DNA from: a virus
Virus record (IMG/VR): IMGVR_UViG_3300042878_001149
Span: 1-28,866 of that record
Length of the DNA stretch: 28,866 bases
Direction: 5' to 3' (one strand)
In this document: one piece after another, positions 14,276 to 22,000 of the stretch
How the letters are laid out: every line of letters starts with the position of its first letter
Position numbering within the stretch: position 1 is the stretch's first letter
Program-made: the position numbers and the translations under genes
Notes under the pieces: model-generated
What the model saw: only the letters and a program-made list of their open reading frames with translations
Database searches by the model: none
What the model was told of the DNA's origin: nothing

Positions 14276-15041
14276 CGCGCAAGGTATGGAATGGAAGAGC
14301 CAAGAAGACAAAGACCAAATGCCGCGGATTCGTTGGGCACATGGTCGCAAGGTGGGCAAGGTTGCGGAGTTTGGCCGTTGGTACACCAAGGCTGATGGCA
14401 TGCCAACACCACCAGATGGCTGGCAGGAATCAGATTTGTATGATGATGGTGGCTGGCAATCCAAGAGCATGATGTTTGTGCCACTCATCAAACGCAGTCA
14501 GGCATTCAGTGTTGATGATGCAGGTACCTACACGTGGCATGATCACTGGCAAAAGGGTTTGAAACTGTACACTGAAGTGGTATGTTTGCTGAAGGGTTTT
14601 GAGGAACCCGTGATTTTTGCCTGCAAAGGGTGGACTGCTGGCCGTGTGGTTGGTGCAAAAAATAGCGTGATTTCAGAACACAACGAGTTTGTGCACAAAG
14701 AAGCAAACAAGACTGCCAAGGCAGCACTGCCACCATGGGCATTTTGGGTGCCTGTTGGTGGTAGCTATGATTTCAAAGGCAATCCAATATTTGTTGAGGT
14801 AGGTGCAGGCCAGCAAAAGACACTGCTGCACGATATTGTGTTGGAAGGCATTAAACAGCCTGCTGATCGAGCCACACTCACCAGCCTATATGTAGGTAAA
14901 GAATTGATGCAATACGGCCTGCATATTCGCAATGGCCTTGTAGAAGATGGCTGGCACACCAAACGACGTGGCAACGTGGCAGCAGAACAACCTGCCACCA
15001 ATACACCACAACCACTTGATGATGACAGCCTAGCATTTTAG
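14259..15041 (+). CDS. Single-stranded DNA-binding protein-like
   Basis: This 260-residue product has a beta-rich, Trp-rich core (YTWHDHWQKGLKLYTEVVCL, GYPWAFWVPVGGSYDFKG-like strands) and ends in an acidic tail, LDDDSLAF, after a Pro/Thr-rich linker. Such acidic tips ending in Phe are the partner-binding tails of SSB proteins and recruit primase, helicase or polymerase. The gene sits just before the primase/helicase. No classic OB-fold signature can be proven by eye, so the call rests on tail and context. An intrinsic terminator follows at 15061. Confidence 0.6.
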   Translation: MSWQDDAQGMEWKSQEDKDQMPRIRWAHGRKVGKVAEFGRWYTKADGMPTPPDGWQESDLYDDGGWQSKSMMFVPLIKRSQAFSVDDAGTYTWHDHWQKGLKLYTEVVCLLKGFEEPVIFACKGWTAGRVVGAKNSVISEHNEFVHKEANKTAKAALPPWAFWVPVGGSYDFKGNPIFVEVGAGQQKTLLHDIVLEGIKQPADRATLTSLYVGKELMQYGLHIRNGLVEDGWHTKRRGNVAAEQPATNTPQPLDDDSLAF

Positions 15042-15060
15042 TATTTTGGTATAGCGTGAT

Positions 15061-15094
15061 AGACTGCATACACTTCCGTATGCAGTCTATTTTT
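15061..15094 (+). terminator. Intrinsic terminator before the primase gene
   Basis: AGACTGCATAC (15061-15071) and GTATGCAGTCT (15078-15088) form a perfect 11-bp stem with loop ACTTCC, followed by ATTTTTA. It lies only 15 bases before the primase ATG, leaving no room for a promoter, so it may act as an attenuator. Confidence 0.85.
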
Positions 15095-15108
15095 ATCAGT
15101 AGGATTTT

Positions 15109-17151
15109 ATGAGCACAGCACAAAAGGTACTACAGGCCCTGAATTTAGAAATCAATGAAACAGGCCAGTACAGATGTAATTCACCATTTCGGAGTGGCAG
15201 TGACAGCAATTCATTTTCACTCATCATTGATGATGATGAACACGGGGCCTATCAGGATTTTGTAGGCAATGCCAAAGGCACACTATACCAGCTGGCAGAT
15301 TATCTTGGCATTGAAACTGCAGTAAGAATTGATACCAGCAAACGCGCGTACCGTGATCACCACGATTACGCCACACAGAAGGGCCTGCAGTGGTCAGTAT
15401 TTGAAAAAGCAGGCTGGACTACCACAAAGAAAAATAGACGGCCTGCAGTGGCAATCAGCACGGATAATGGCACACGCTACAGGTTTCTAGATTATCAGGA
15501 TTCTAAAACATACATTAGTGATACCGGTTTTAAATCCTGCTGGTACAAGCTACGCGAGGCCGTGCAGATGGCACGAGCTGCCAACCTGCCACTGGTATAC
15601 ACCAATGGTGAAGCATCAGTGGTGGTAGCACAGCACTATGGCATACCTGCCATTACCATGGCTGGTGGTGGTGAACGCGTGTTACCTGCATCACTACTAG
15701 ACGAATTGCAGAATTGGTGGTCAAGTGGTCAAATAATCATTGCACTAGATTGTGACAACCAAGGCAGAAGTGCTACCACTGATTTGCTGGCACAATTCAA
15801 GACTGCACACATGAATGCACACGCCATCGATATGCGACTAGGTAAAGGTGGTGATCTGGCAGACTATTGCAATTTGTACCAGGCAGGCACCATGCAGGAG
15901 ATATTAACCCTGCCAGCCATGACAGGCCCTATTACCAAACCCGTTGAGTATGTAGTGAAGCGCGAAATCATTTCTGCACGTGATTTAGATGCAAAACGGT
16001 TTCAGGCACTGCAAATGATTATTGAGGAATTTGGGCCTGAAGGGTGTATTTTATTTGCAGGTAAACCAAAGGCCCGTAAATCATGGCTATCTACTGGTGT
16101 AAGTTTGATGGTGGCATACGGCCGCAATGCACTTGGCAAATACGCCACGAAGCAAGGTAGCGTGCTATACATGGATCTTGAATCTAACCAACGTCGTATG
16201 CAGTCACGTTTGCGCCAGATGCAAATGAATGACGAACCACTGCCAGAAAATCTATTCATTGTGAATGAGTGGTCAAAGGGCGAGGAAGCAGTAAAAGAAT
16301 TAGATGAGTGGCTAACACACCAAAAAGATTGTGTGTTGGTGGTCATTGACATTTTAGAAAACATACGTGCACCACGCCAAAAGAATGCCAACCCATACAC
16401 AGAAGATTATGATGCAGTCAAACCACTAAACGTGCTGGCAGAAAAACATCACTGCCTGATTCTGGTAATCCATCACACACGCAAATCAAAAGCAGAAGAT
16501 GCATTTGATGAAATATCAGGCACCACTGGCCTGGTTGGTGGTGTGTCTGGTATGTGGATATTGTCGCGGATCAGTGGTGATGATGACAAAACACAGCAGG
16601 CTGAATTTCTAGTACGCGGCCGTGATATTGATGCAGATGATAAGCGAACTCTGCAGTGGAATAATGAAACATCGATGCACCAAGTAATAGGAGATACCGA
16701 ATCATTTCTGCTATCACCAGAACGCCGCGATATATTGAAGTTACTAGAAAATGGATTGCACTACAGGCCACAAGATATTGCAGACGCAATAGGCAAGAGC
16801 CGCCAGAACACACACAAGATGCTTACACGATTAAAGGCGGCAGGCATGGTGAAGCAGGACAGTGTGGGGAAGTATTTTGTGGTCAAGAACAAAACCATAC
16901 CTGTTGGCTATGATGATGATTCGCCACCACCAGCCACCATGCCTATAGTGGCACCTGTAACGCCACCACAGGCACCATTGCCTACTACTGGCATGCTTAC
17001 AGGACTGCCACCGCACAAGATTGCACAGATGCAGGCACTGGCCAAAAGCGACGCGCAAGAAGATCACTATGCACTTGCCAAAATGCTGATTGCACTTGGA
17101 TATAGCACAAGTGAAATGCAAACACGCATAATTAATGAGTTATGCATTTAG
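15109..17151 (+). CDS. Primase-helicase (TOPRIM plus RecA-like ATPase) with winged helix
   Basis: This 680-residue replication protein combines three parts. Residues 1-75 resemble the start of DnaG-type primases but lack the zinc cysteines (YRCNSPFRSGSDSNSFSL). A TOPRIM domain at about 155-250 has E168 (TNGEAS) and D214/D216 (ALDCDNQGR). A RecA/RepA-like ATPase at about 300-510 has AGKPKARKSWL (318-326), Walker B D414 in VLVVIDIL, and H455/H456 in VIHHTRKS. A winged helix follows at about 539-591 (LLENGLHYRPQDIADAIGKS), then a Pro-rich linker and a helical end. The Walker A has Arg where Gly normally precedes Lys. It should prime and unwind phage DNA, probably at the iterons just downstream. 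Confidence 0.88.
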   Translation: MSTAQKVLQALNLEINETGQYRCNSPFRSGSDSNSFSLIIDDDEHGAYQDFVGNAKGTLYQLADYLGIETAVRIDTSKRAYRDHHDYATQKGLQWSVFEKAGWTTTKKNRRPAVAISTDNGTRYRFLDYQDSKTYISDTGFKSCWYKLREAVQMARAANLPLVYTNGEASVVVAQHYGIPAITMAGGGERVLPASLLDELQNWWSSGQIIIALDCDNQGRSATTDLLAQFKTAHMNAHAIDMRLGKGGDLADYCNLYQAGTMQEILTLPAMTGPITKPVEYVVKREIISARDLDAKRFQALQMIIEEFGPEGCILFAGKPKARKSWLSTGVSLMVAYGRNALGKYATKQGSVLYMDLESNQRRMQSRLRQMQMNDEPLPENLFIVNEWSKGEEAVKELDEWLTHQKDCVLVVIDILENIRAPRQKNANPYTEDYDAVKPLNVLAEKHHCLILVIHHTRKSKAEDAFDEISGTTGLVGGVSGMWILSRISGDDDKTQQAEFLVRGRDIDADDKRTLQWNNETSMHQVIGDTESFLLSPERRDILKLLENGLHYRPQDIADAIGKSRQNTHKMLTRLKAAGMVKQDSVGKYFVVKNKTIPVGYDDDSPPPATMPIVAPVTPPQAPLPTTGMLTGLPPHKIAQMQALAKSDAQEDHYALAKMLIALGYSTSEMQTRIINELCI

Positions 17152-17152
17152 T

Positions 17153-17302
17153 GGTTTACACGGGTTTACACGGTTGACAGTGGTTTACGTGGTTTACGTG
17201 GTTTACATTTGTAAACCGTGTAAACCAGGGTGGATTTTAGGTGGTTTACACGGTTTAAGGCATTGGGATGCAGTAATCTGGCATTGTGTAAACCAGTAAA
17301 CC
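17153..17302 (+). repeat. Iteron cluster, candidate replication origin
   Basis: GGTTTAC occurs six times forward (17153, 17163, 17182, 17191, 17200, 17243) and four times reversed as GTAAACC (17211, 17220, 17288, 17296), plus a degenerate copy at 17252. Neighbours are mostly 9 bases apart. The copies at 17191-17226 form a large imperfect palindrome. The cluster fills the gap right after the primase/helicase gene. Binding by that protein's winged helix, or by the multi-HTH protein at 17751, is plausible; origin function is inferred. Confidence 0.75.
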
Positions 17303-17337
17303 ACTATTTCTAGGAATTGATAAAAAAAGGAACAACA

Positions 17338-17754
17338 ATGACTAAGTTACGACTAAACAGTGAGTGCATTGGCTGCAGTGATCGATTTATACCCAATGAT
17401 GATGGCGTGCCATTGTGTGGCTACTGCCGAAACAATGCAGCTGGTATACGCGAACGATTGCGTGTGGGGTTGGCAGTGACCATGGCCAGCGTGCATGAAC
17501 AAATTTTGCGATTGTCTGAAGCAGACGCTGCCAGACTCGATGCAATCTATACAATGAAAACGAACCTGCCACGAGCTGGCACTACTCCTGATGAATTGAT
17601 TAAAATGTACAATGCCCACACTGATTTTGCACTACGCATTGCAGCTACCAAACGAAAAGGTGATGCACTATCAGCAGTGCTGCGTTTGCAGGATGATGCA
17701 AAGGCACTGCAAAACAAATTGCACTCATTAGAAACACTGGTGCATCTCATATGA
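17338..17754 (+). CDS. Zinc-ribbon protein, unknown
   Basis: ATG 17338, with AAAAAGGAACAACA upstream, is preferred over ATG/TTG at 17317. The product has 138 residues. The N-terminus carries CIGC (C10, C13) and CGYC (C28, C31), a four-Cys zinc ribbon. The rest is helical, with heptad character near the end (VLRLQDDAKALQNKLHSLETL). Position between the iterons and the multi-HTH gene suggests a DNA- or RNA-binding helper in replication or transcription. It overlaps the next gene by ATGA. Confidence 0.7.
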   Translation: MTKLRLNSECIGCSDRFIPNDDGVPLCGYCRNNAAGIRERLRVGLAVTMASVHEQILRLSEADAARLDAIYTMKTNLPRAGTTPDELIKMYNAHTDFALRIAATKRKGDALSAVLRLQDDAKALQNKLHSLETLVHLI

Positions 17755-18863
17755 GTGTCATTAGCAAAATACATGATATGGAACCACAGAAGGTGTTTGA
17801 TCTGGTACGTGCCAATGGCATGCGTCGCACGTGCAAAATACTGAAGGTTGGCACACACGCGCTGGCACGATTTCTGAAGCTACACCACTATGATGATTCG
17901 CCACAATGGACCAAAAAGCATGTACTGCAGCACTACATCAATAATGGATTTAGTGCACAGGAGATGGCAGCAGAATTTGGGTGCAACATCGATACCGTGT
18001 ATACGTGGCTAGGCAAATTTGATATGGTGGTACGCAATAAACCATGGACTGCACAAGAAGAAAAATATTTGCAGTTTATGGCGTTTCAGGAACCGTGGCC
18101 AGTGGTAGCAGAAAAACTTGGCAGAACGATTGCATCAGTGCAAGTGCGGGCCAAACGTCTTGGTTTAAAAAGTCGTGCTATGGTTGGCTATACCATTGAA
18201 CACATTGCAAGTGACGTGCATATGGATCCAACACAAATACGATTATGGCACCAGCAATTGGGTTTGAAATTATCAACAGTAAAGACCACCAAACTGATCA
18301 CTGTGAACCCTGTTGATTTCTATGAGTGGCTGCAGGCTGGCAATATATTTCGGATTGAGGATATAAGCAAATGTGCACATTGGCTAAAAGAATTGCACGC
18401 CAGTGCCATGCAGGAATACATTACCACTAAAGAAATCTATAGCTACACGACAAAGGTAATGGATTATGCAGCGCGCCAGGAGTGGCCAGGACGCGTGGTA
18501 CCACAGCCACTTGTATATATACAGCGTAATGGTATTGGCATGGTATACAAACGTGCTGAAGTGTACGAGTGGCTGAAGCACTACAGGTACACGTTACCAC
18601 GTCGAATTACCAACACCATGCCAAACTATTTGTGGTGGCGTGATTTCGCAAACGAGTGGGATTACAAATACATCTATAGAAGCGATGTAATGGCCATTAT
18701 GAATGAGTACAGGAATAAAATAGGATTTTTGCGCGCTGATTATGGATTCCCAAAATCCACTGATAGCATGCATGGCTATTTTGAACGTGCTGAACTTATT
18801 CGATGGTGCCAGACCACTGGCCTGTACGCCAATTTGCTACAGGAGTTACTAAAGACGCTATGA
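17751..18863 (+). CDS. Multi-HTH DNA-binding protein with Myb/SANT-like motif
   Basis: This 370-residue product strings several DNA-binding motifs. The first is a helix-turn-helix at about 45-85 (FSAQEMAAEFGCNIDTVYTWL). A SANT/Myb-like block at about 97-140 follows, with WTAQEEKYLQFMAF and then VAEKLGRTIASVQVRAKRLGL. Further HTH-like parts lie after residue 145 (IEHIASDVHMDPTQIRLWHQ, YITTKEIYSYTTKVMDYA). It probably reads specific phage DNA, for example as a late-gene activator or origin binder. No enzyme motif is seen. The stop overlaps the nuclease start by four bases. Confidence 0.75.
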   Translation: MSVISKIHDMEPQKVFDLVRANGMRRTCKILKVGTHALARFLKLHHYDDSPQWTKKHVLQHYINNGFSAQEMAAEFGCNIDTVYTWLGKFDMVVRNKPWTAQEEKYLQFMAFQEPWPVVAEKLGRTIASVQVRAKRLGLKSRAMVGYTIEHIASDVHMDPTQIRLWHQQLGLKLSTVKTTKLITVNPVDFYEWLQAGNIFRIEDISKCAHWLKELHASAMQEYITTKEIYSYTTKVMDYAARQEWPGRVVPQPLVYIQRNGIGMVYKRAEVYEWLKHYRYTLPRRITNTMPNYLWWRDFANEWDYKYIYRSDVMAIMNEYRNKIGFLRADYGFPKSTDSMHGYFERAELIRWCQTTGLYANLLQELLKTL

Positions 18864-19129
18864 GAAACGCCAAAACGGACCACAACCAAAATGAGATTGT
18901 GCAGGCATTGCGCCAGGTAGGCTGCAGTGTGGTGTTACTGCATAAGGTAGGCAGTGGTGTGCCTGATCTGCTGGTAGGATTTCGCGGAGTTACCTATTTG
19001 ATGGAAGTGAAGCAGGCCAAAAGCAAACCCAACGTAAGGCAAGAGCAGTGGTATAGGGAATGGAACGGCATGCCACCAGTGGTGGTAAAAACCATTGATG
19101 ATGCAATCAATGCAGTGATGCCTGATTGA
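18860..19129 (+). CDS. VRR-NUC family nuclease
   Basis: ATG 18860 overlaps the previous stop and gives 89 residues. The pattern NEIVQALRQVGCSVVLL, then GVPDLLVGFRG and LMEVKQAKSK, with Q at the start of the next helix (RQEQWYREW), is the compact VRR-NUC form of the PD-(D/E)XK fold. The key residues are PD, EVK and the downstream Gln. Such phage enzymes cleave structured DNA and may resolve replication junctions before packaging. The -35 of the next promoter overlaps its stop codon. Confidence 0.88.
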   Translation: MRNAKTDHNQNEIVQALRQVGCSVVLLHKVGSGVPDLLVGFRGVTYLMEVKQAKSKPNVRQEQWYREWNGMPPVVVKTIDDAINAVMPD

Positions 19130-19155
19130 CAATGTACTGCAAATTGCTATATATT
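19126..19155 (+). promoter_or_regulatory. Sigma70-type promoter
   Basis: TTGACA (19126-19131), 18 bases, TATATT (19150-19155). The -35 is perfect and overlaps the nuclease stop; the -10 matches five of six. It lies about 35 bases before the gene at 19189 and should drive the transglycosylase/paralogue operon. Confidence 0.75.
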
Positions 19156-19188
19156 GTACATGGTGTATGTGATGATAGGAGTAGACAA

Positions 19189-19347
19189 ATGGAACTGATT
19201 AAACAGATTCGTGTGCTGGCAGTAGTGCTAGGAATCTTGGCACTACTCATGGCGTGGCAACATCAATGGTTTATTTCGGGATGTATGACCATACTTGCAT
19301 TGCAGTTTGTGATGTGGGTATGGCACCATCAGAAGGGTGGCAAATGA
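19189..19347 (+). CDS. Small membrane protein (two TM segments)
   Basis: ATG 19189 follows GGAGTAGACAA; the longer frame from 19126 would start inside the promoter and is rejected. The product has 52 residues, with two hydrophobic segments (VLAVVLGILALLMAW and SGCMTILALQFVMWVW) and a basic tail. It is translationally coupled to the exported transglycosylase after it (ATGA). It could help export or anchor that enzyme, or be a holin-like protein; not resolved. Confidence 0.65.
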   Translation: MELIKQIRVLAVVLGILALLMAWQHQWFISGCMTILALQFVMWVWHHQKGGK

Positions 19348-19706
19348 TTACACTACTCATTTACCTGACCTGCACACTTGGCACCTGCACTACCATGCCA
19401 CTAATAGTTACACCAGAAGCGGCCGCCATTGCCACATGTGAAAGTGGTGACACAGTCACCTATGGCAGTTATGAATTGCACGCCAGGAGTGCCACAAATG
19501 ATGGTGGCATATGGCAATTCAATGATAGTACCTATATGTGGCTGAATGGGTATGATCATGCAGAATTGGATTTGCCACGCAATCAATATGACACGTTTGT
19601 ATATTTATGGGATGGCGGCCGTGGCTGGCGTCATTGGAGCAGTAGCAAATCATGCTGGGATAAGTGGCTAGTAATCGATGCAGATGATAAGGCGGTGATG
19701 AAGTGA
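19344..19706 (+). CDS. Exported lytic transglycosylase (Rpf/lysozyme-like)
   Basis: ATG 19344 gives 120 residues. A hydrophobic N-terminus (MITLLIYLTCTLGTC) looks like a signal or lipoprotein-type peptide. The mature part has IATCESGDT, GGIWQFNDSTYMW and a terminal GGRGWRHWSSSKSCW. This is the order seen in Rpf-like and related lysozyme folds: catalytic Glu in CESG, G-WQF substrate loop and an end with paired cysteines. It should cut the glycan strands of peptidoglycan from outside the membrane. It is the second wall enzyme besides the amidase at 22793. Confidence 0.75.
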   Translation: MITLLIYLTCTLGTCTTMPLIVTPEAAAIATCESGDTVTYGSYELHARSATNDGGIWQFNDSTYMWLNGYDHAELDLPRNQYDTFVYLWDGGRGWRHWSSSKSCWDKWLVIDADDKAVMK

Positions 19707-20239
19707 CACAAGAAACACTAAAGATTCTCGATCAGTTAGTAGTGTTCACTGCAAAAAAAGAACATCCTACTGATTTGTTCTATGCAGAAATTACGCTAGA
19801 CGATAAGACACATTTTATGATGTACAGGCGACAGCCAGTGCAAATTTGGATTGATGGCCACGCAATGCCTACAAAATGGCCTCCTTACATCGAATGGGAT
19901 TTTAGCAGGCATTTAGTGGAATTGACCACACTTACATCATGGCAATTATTGCAGCGTCAATGGCTGCCGAAACAGAATCAAATCACTGATGATTTTGAAC
20001 AGGATTATGGATTGTTGAAGGTGGCGGGTTGTGATTTTGGGATTAACTATACAAAGGATCGTAGCTGCTGGCGTTACCTATTTTATGAAGATTATGGTGA
20101 AATTTATGATTCGGTATCATATCGAGCACCACAATCAGATTGGTATGCAAGTGATGATCCACCATCATTAGAGCATTTCATCAAATGGGTAATGAGCACT
20201 GTTGCATATGAACAGCAATTTGGAGAAAAGGATTTATGA
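19703..20239 (+). CDS. Paralogue family member A, unknown
   Basis: This 178-residue acidic, aromatic-rich product shares a plan with those at 20236 and 21545. All have an N-terminal beta part (here ETLKILDQLVVFT...WIDG), an LTSWQ motif at about 75, DRSCWRY in the second half, and a C-terminal HFIKWVMSTVAYE. No known domain is recognised. ATGA overlaps join it to both neighbours. Base composition here is lower in GC than in the replication genes. Confidence 0.7.
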   Translation: MTQETLKILDQLVVFTAKKEHPTDLFYAEITLDDKTHFMMYRRQPVQIWIDGHAMPTKWPPYIEWDFSRHLVELTTLTSWQLLQRQWLPKQNQITDDFEQDYGLLKVAGCDFGINYTKDRSCWRYLFYEDYGEIYDSVSYRAPQSDWYASDDPPSLEHFIKWVMSTVAYEQQFGEKDL

Positions 20240-20760
20240 ACGAATTTGGATTCGAGCCAATGCCAGAACGCGTGCACACAGAAACATTGCGTTTGTTTGG
20301 CCAAACTGTGCAATTCACCAAACATGGTGATATGTGCAATGGTATTTTTCAATTCAACGGCCTAACGCATTTGTTGTCATGGGAAACCATTGGCTATAAT
20401 CGTGCACTGTACATCGATGGCGTGCAAATAAAAACGAGTGTTGAAGGCGGCATAACAGGTATTCGTTTTATGCAGGCACTGGCCAGCCTGCACAAGCTGA
20501 CTGCATGGCAGCAATGCGAATTGTTTCATGAACGGTTTGAAACCTACACCACAGAGCATATTACCTATGAAGTGGCTGGCATTGAATTCTATGCCGAAAC
20601 GTCAATAGATGATACCGCGTGGCGATATGTGACAGAAGATGATGATCGATGCTGGCACATATCACGATGGTTTAATGGCATGGAATTCAAACCATGCCTG
20701 CATCATTTTCGGCATTGGATTAATTCGACAATAGAGTATAAGGAAAATTACGATGACTAA
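20236..20760 (+). CDS. Paralogue family member B, unknown
   Basis: This 174-residue product resembles the preceding gene's product: ETLRLFGQTVQFTK near the start, LYIDG, LTAWQ at about 97, DDTAWRY in the second half and HFRHWINSTIEY at the end. The repeated architecture implies tandem duplication and divergence. The conserved Trp and His suggest a structural core or binding pocket, not an obvious catalytic site. It overlaps both neighbours. Confidence 0.7.
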   Translation: MNEFGFEPMPERVHTETLRLFGQTVQFTKHGDMCNGIFQFNGLTHLLSWETIGYNRALYIDGVQIKTSVEGGITGIRFMQALASLHKLTAWQQCELFHERFETYTTEHITYEVAGIEFYAETSIDDTAWRYVTEDDDRCWHISRWFNGMEFKPCLHHFRHWINSTIEYKENYDD

Positions 20761-20962
20761 TGAACAATTGCGGATTCAGGCCGCCATTGCCAGATCAGAA
20801 GCACTACTAGACAGCCTTAAAGGAACCAAGGCACGATTAATCGAGTGCATCACCATGGGTGATGATGTGACGACAGACTATAGCGAAATCAGCGCAATGA
20901 TTGTACAGTGCACTGCAATCATTGAACATCTGCACGTGATGCAGGATAAGGCAGCACAATGA
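20753..20962 (+). CDS. Small helical protein, unknown
   Basis: This 69-residue product is predicted as two long helices (NEQLRIQAAIARSEALLDSL and YSEISAMIVQCTAIIEHLHV), probably a helical hairpin or coiled coil. Its last 24 bases (20939-20962, encoding MQDKAAQ) recur at the end of the next gene with three changes. Function unknown. Confidence 0.65.
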   Translation: MTNEQLRIQAAIARSEALLDSLKGTKARLIECITMGDDVTTDYSEISAMIVQCTAIIEHLHVMQDKAAQ

Positions 20963-21414
20963 ACAACCGAATCGAGAACCCACTAATTAGCAAGTTTTTA
21001 CAAGACCGCGCGTCAATACCGCTTCAAGTATTGACCATTCCTCATTGGGAATTCAACACCACATTCTTGCCACATGTGTGTACAGATTGGGAAATTTGTG
21101 CATATACCTATGGGAGTGATAGCACATACATTGCACAAATTGAACTGTATTATGGTTTGCTCAAAATGCCATGGGGCACACATCGTATTACCGCGGCGCT
21201 TCCATTAATAGGCAGCAACGGTTTATATATAGGCGATTCAATGCGTGACGTGCTATATCGCATTGAGCTACTATGGCAGACTGCAAAAAAAATGCCAATT
21301 GGATCTATGGTGGCGAATCAGCATATTGAAATCATGATAGACAATGAAAGTTTGTTTATGGATTTATGGCAAATGCATGATTCTAATACAATGCAGGATA
21401 AGGCGACGCAATGA
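20959..21414 (+). CDS. Unknown protein with shared C-terminal tail
   Basis: This 151-residue, aromatic-rich alpha/beta product includes IPHWEFNTTFLPHVC, IAQIELYYGLLKMPWG and VLYRIELLWQT. It is not clearly part of the TAWQ family, although length and position are similar. It ends MQDKATQ, encoded by a near copy (21391-21414) of the preceding gene's 3' end. That suggests insertion by recombination at short repeats. No function is recognised. Confidence 0.65.
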   Translation: MNNRIENPLISKFLQDRASIPLQVLTIPHWEFNTTFLPHVCTDWEICAYTYGSDSTYIAQIELYYGLLKMPWGTHRITAALPLIGSNGLYIGDSMRDVLYRIELLWQTAKKMPIGSMVANQHIEIMIDNESLFMDLWQMHDSNTMQDKATQ

Positions 21415-21545
21415 AACGACGCACGGCACTGTATTACAAGGTTAGATTATCAATTTGGGTAAGACGCATTACAAAGTATTGGAAGCGAGTGCCAATAGCA
21501 AAAACTATGCACGATTTCGCAATAAATAGCAAAGGCAAGGTGTGA
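21411..21545 (+). CDS. Small basic protein (44 residues), unknown
   Basis: ATG 21411 overlaps the previous stop (ATGA), and the stop at 21545 overlaps the next ATG (TGATG), which argues that the frame is real. The product is very basic (MKRRTALYYKVRLSIWVRR, then KYWKRV) with an amphipathic look. It could bind nucleic acid or membranes; no family is recognised. Confidence 0.5.
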   Translation: MKRRTALYYKVRLSIWVRRITKYWKRVPIAKTMHDFAINSKGKV

Positions 21546-22000
21546 TGGAAACATATTTAATCCTAGGCAATATCCTAATTATGGAATCAGACGGTACTGG
21601 TAATGAGGTAGGCACTGTGACCGTGAATGGCATTGTGTACCACGTGATAAAAGACGAACGATGGAAGGTGTCTGTTAATCACAAAAAGGTTGCGGAGGAT
21701 TACGGGTATTTCAATTTCAACGTCGAAGCGCACATCATGAATCATCAAAAAATGACGGCATGGCAAAAAACGCGGCACGGTTTTGAACATTTCAAAACTA
21801 CCAAGGACAACACGACGGTATACATCATTGCAGATGTACCATTATTTGTATACCGTGCAGATGATGCGACGTGCTGGCGATACTACACGGGAGATGATGC
21901 CGAAATATGGCAGCCCTGGTCACCATGGTACCCAGCGGAGATTCAACCAAGCGCAGACCATTTCACGCAGTGGGTAATTTCATCAATCGAGGTGAAGTAG
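21545..22000 (+). CDS. Paralogue family member C, unknown
   Basis: This 151-residue product keeps the family marks: MTAWQ at about 80, DDATCWRY in the second half and HFTQWVISSIEV at the very end. The N-terminal part (VGTVTVNGIVYHV) is beta-rich but diverged. It is separated from members A and B by three other small genes. ATG 21545 is preferred over GTG 21542. No function is recognised. Confidence 0.68.
   Translation: METYLILGNILIMESDGTGNEVGTVTVNGIVYHVIKDERWKVSVNHKKVAEDYGYFNFNVEAHIMNHQKMTAWQKTRHGFEHFKTTKDNTTVYIIADVPLFVYRADDATCWRYYTGDDAEIWQPWSPWYPAEIQPSADHFTQWVISSIEVK

Noticed and set aside
17174-17202. TTGACA at 17174 as a promoter within the iterons
   Set aside because: No -10-like sequence lies 16-18 bases downstream; the region there is GGTTTAC repeats.
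17153-17302. CRISPR array
   Set aside because: Repeats are 7 bases long, in both orientations and 8-10 bases apart; there are no spacers.
19254-19343. Longer N-terminus of the transglycosylase from 19254
   Set aside because: It overlaps a coupled membrane gene and would hide the hydrophobic leader that begins at ATG 19344.
21014-21035. Inverted repeat TCAATAC...GTATTGA
   Set aside because: A short stem inside a coding region with no link to a boundary; likely chance.
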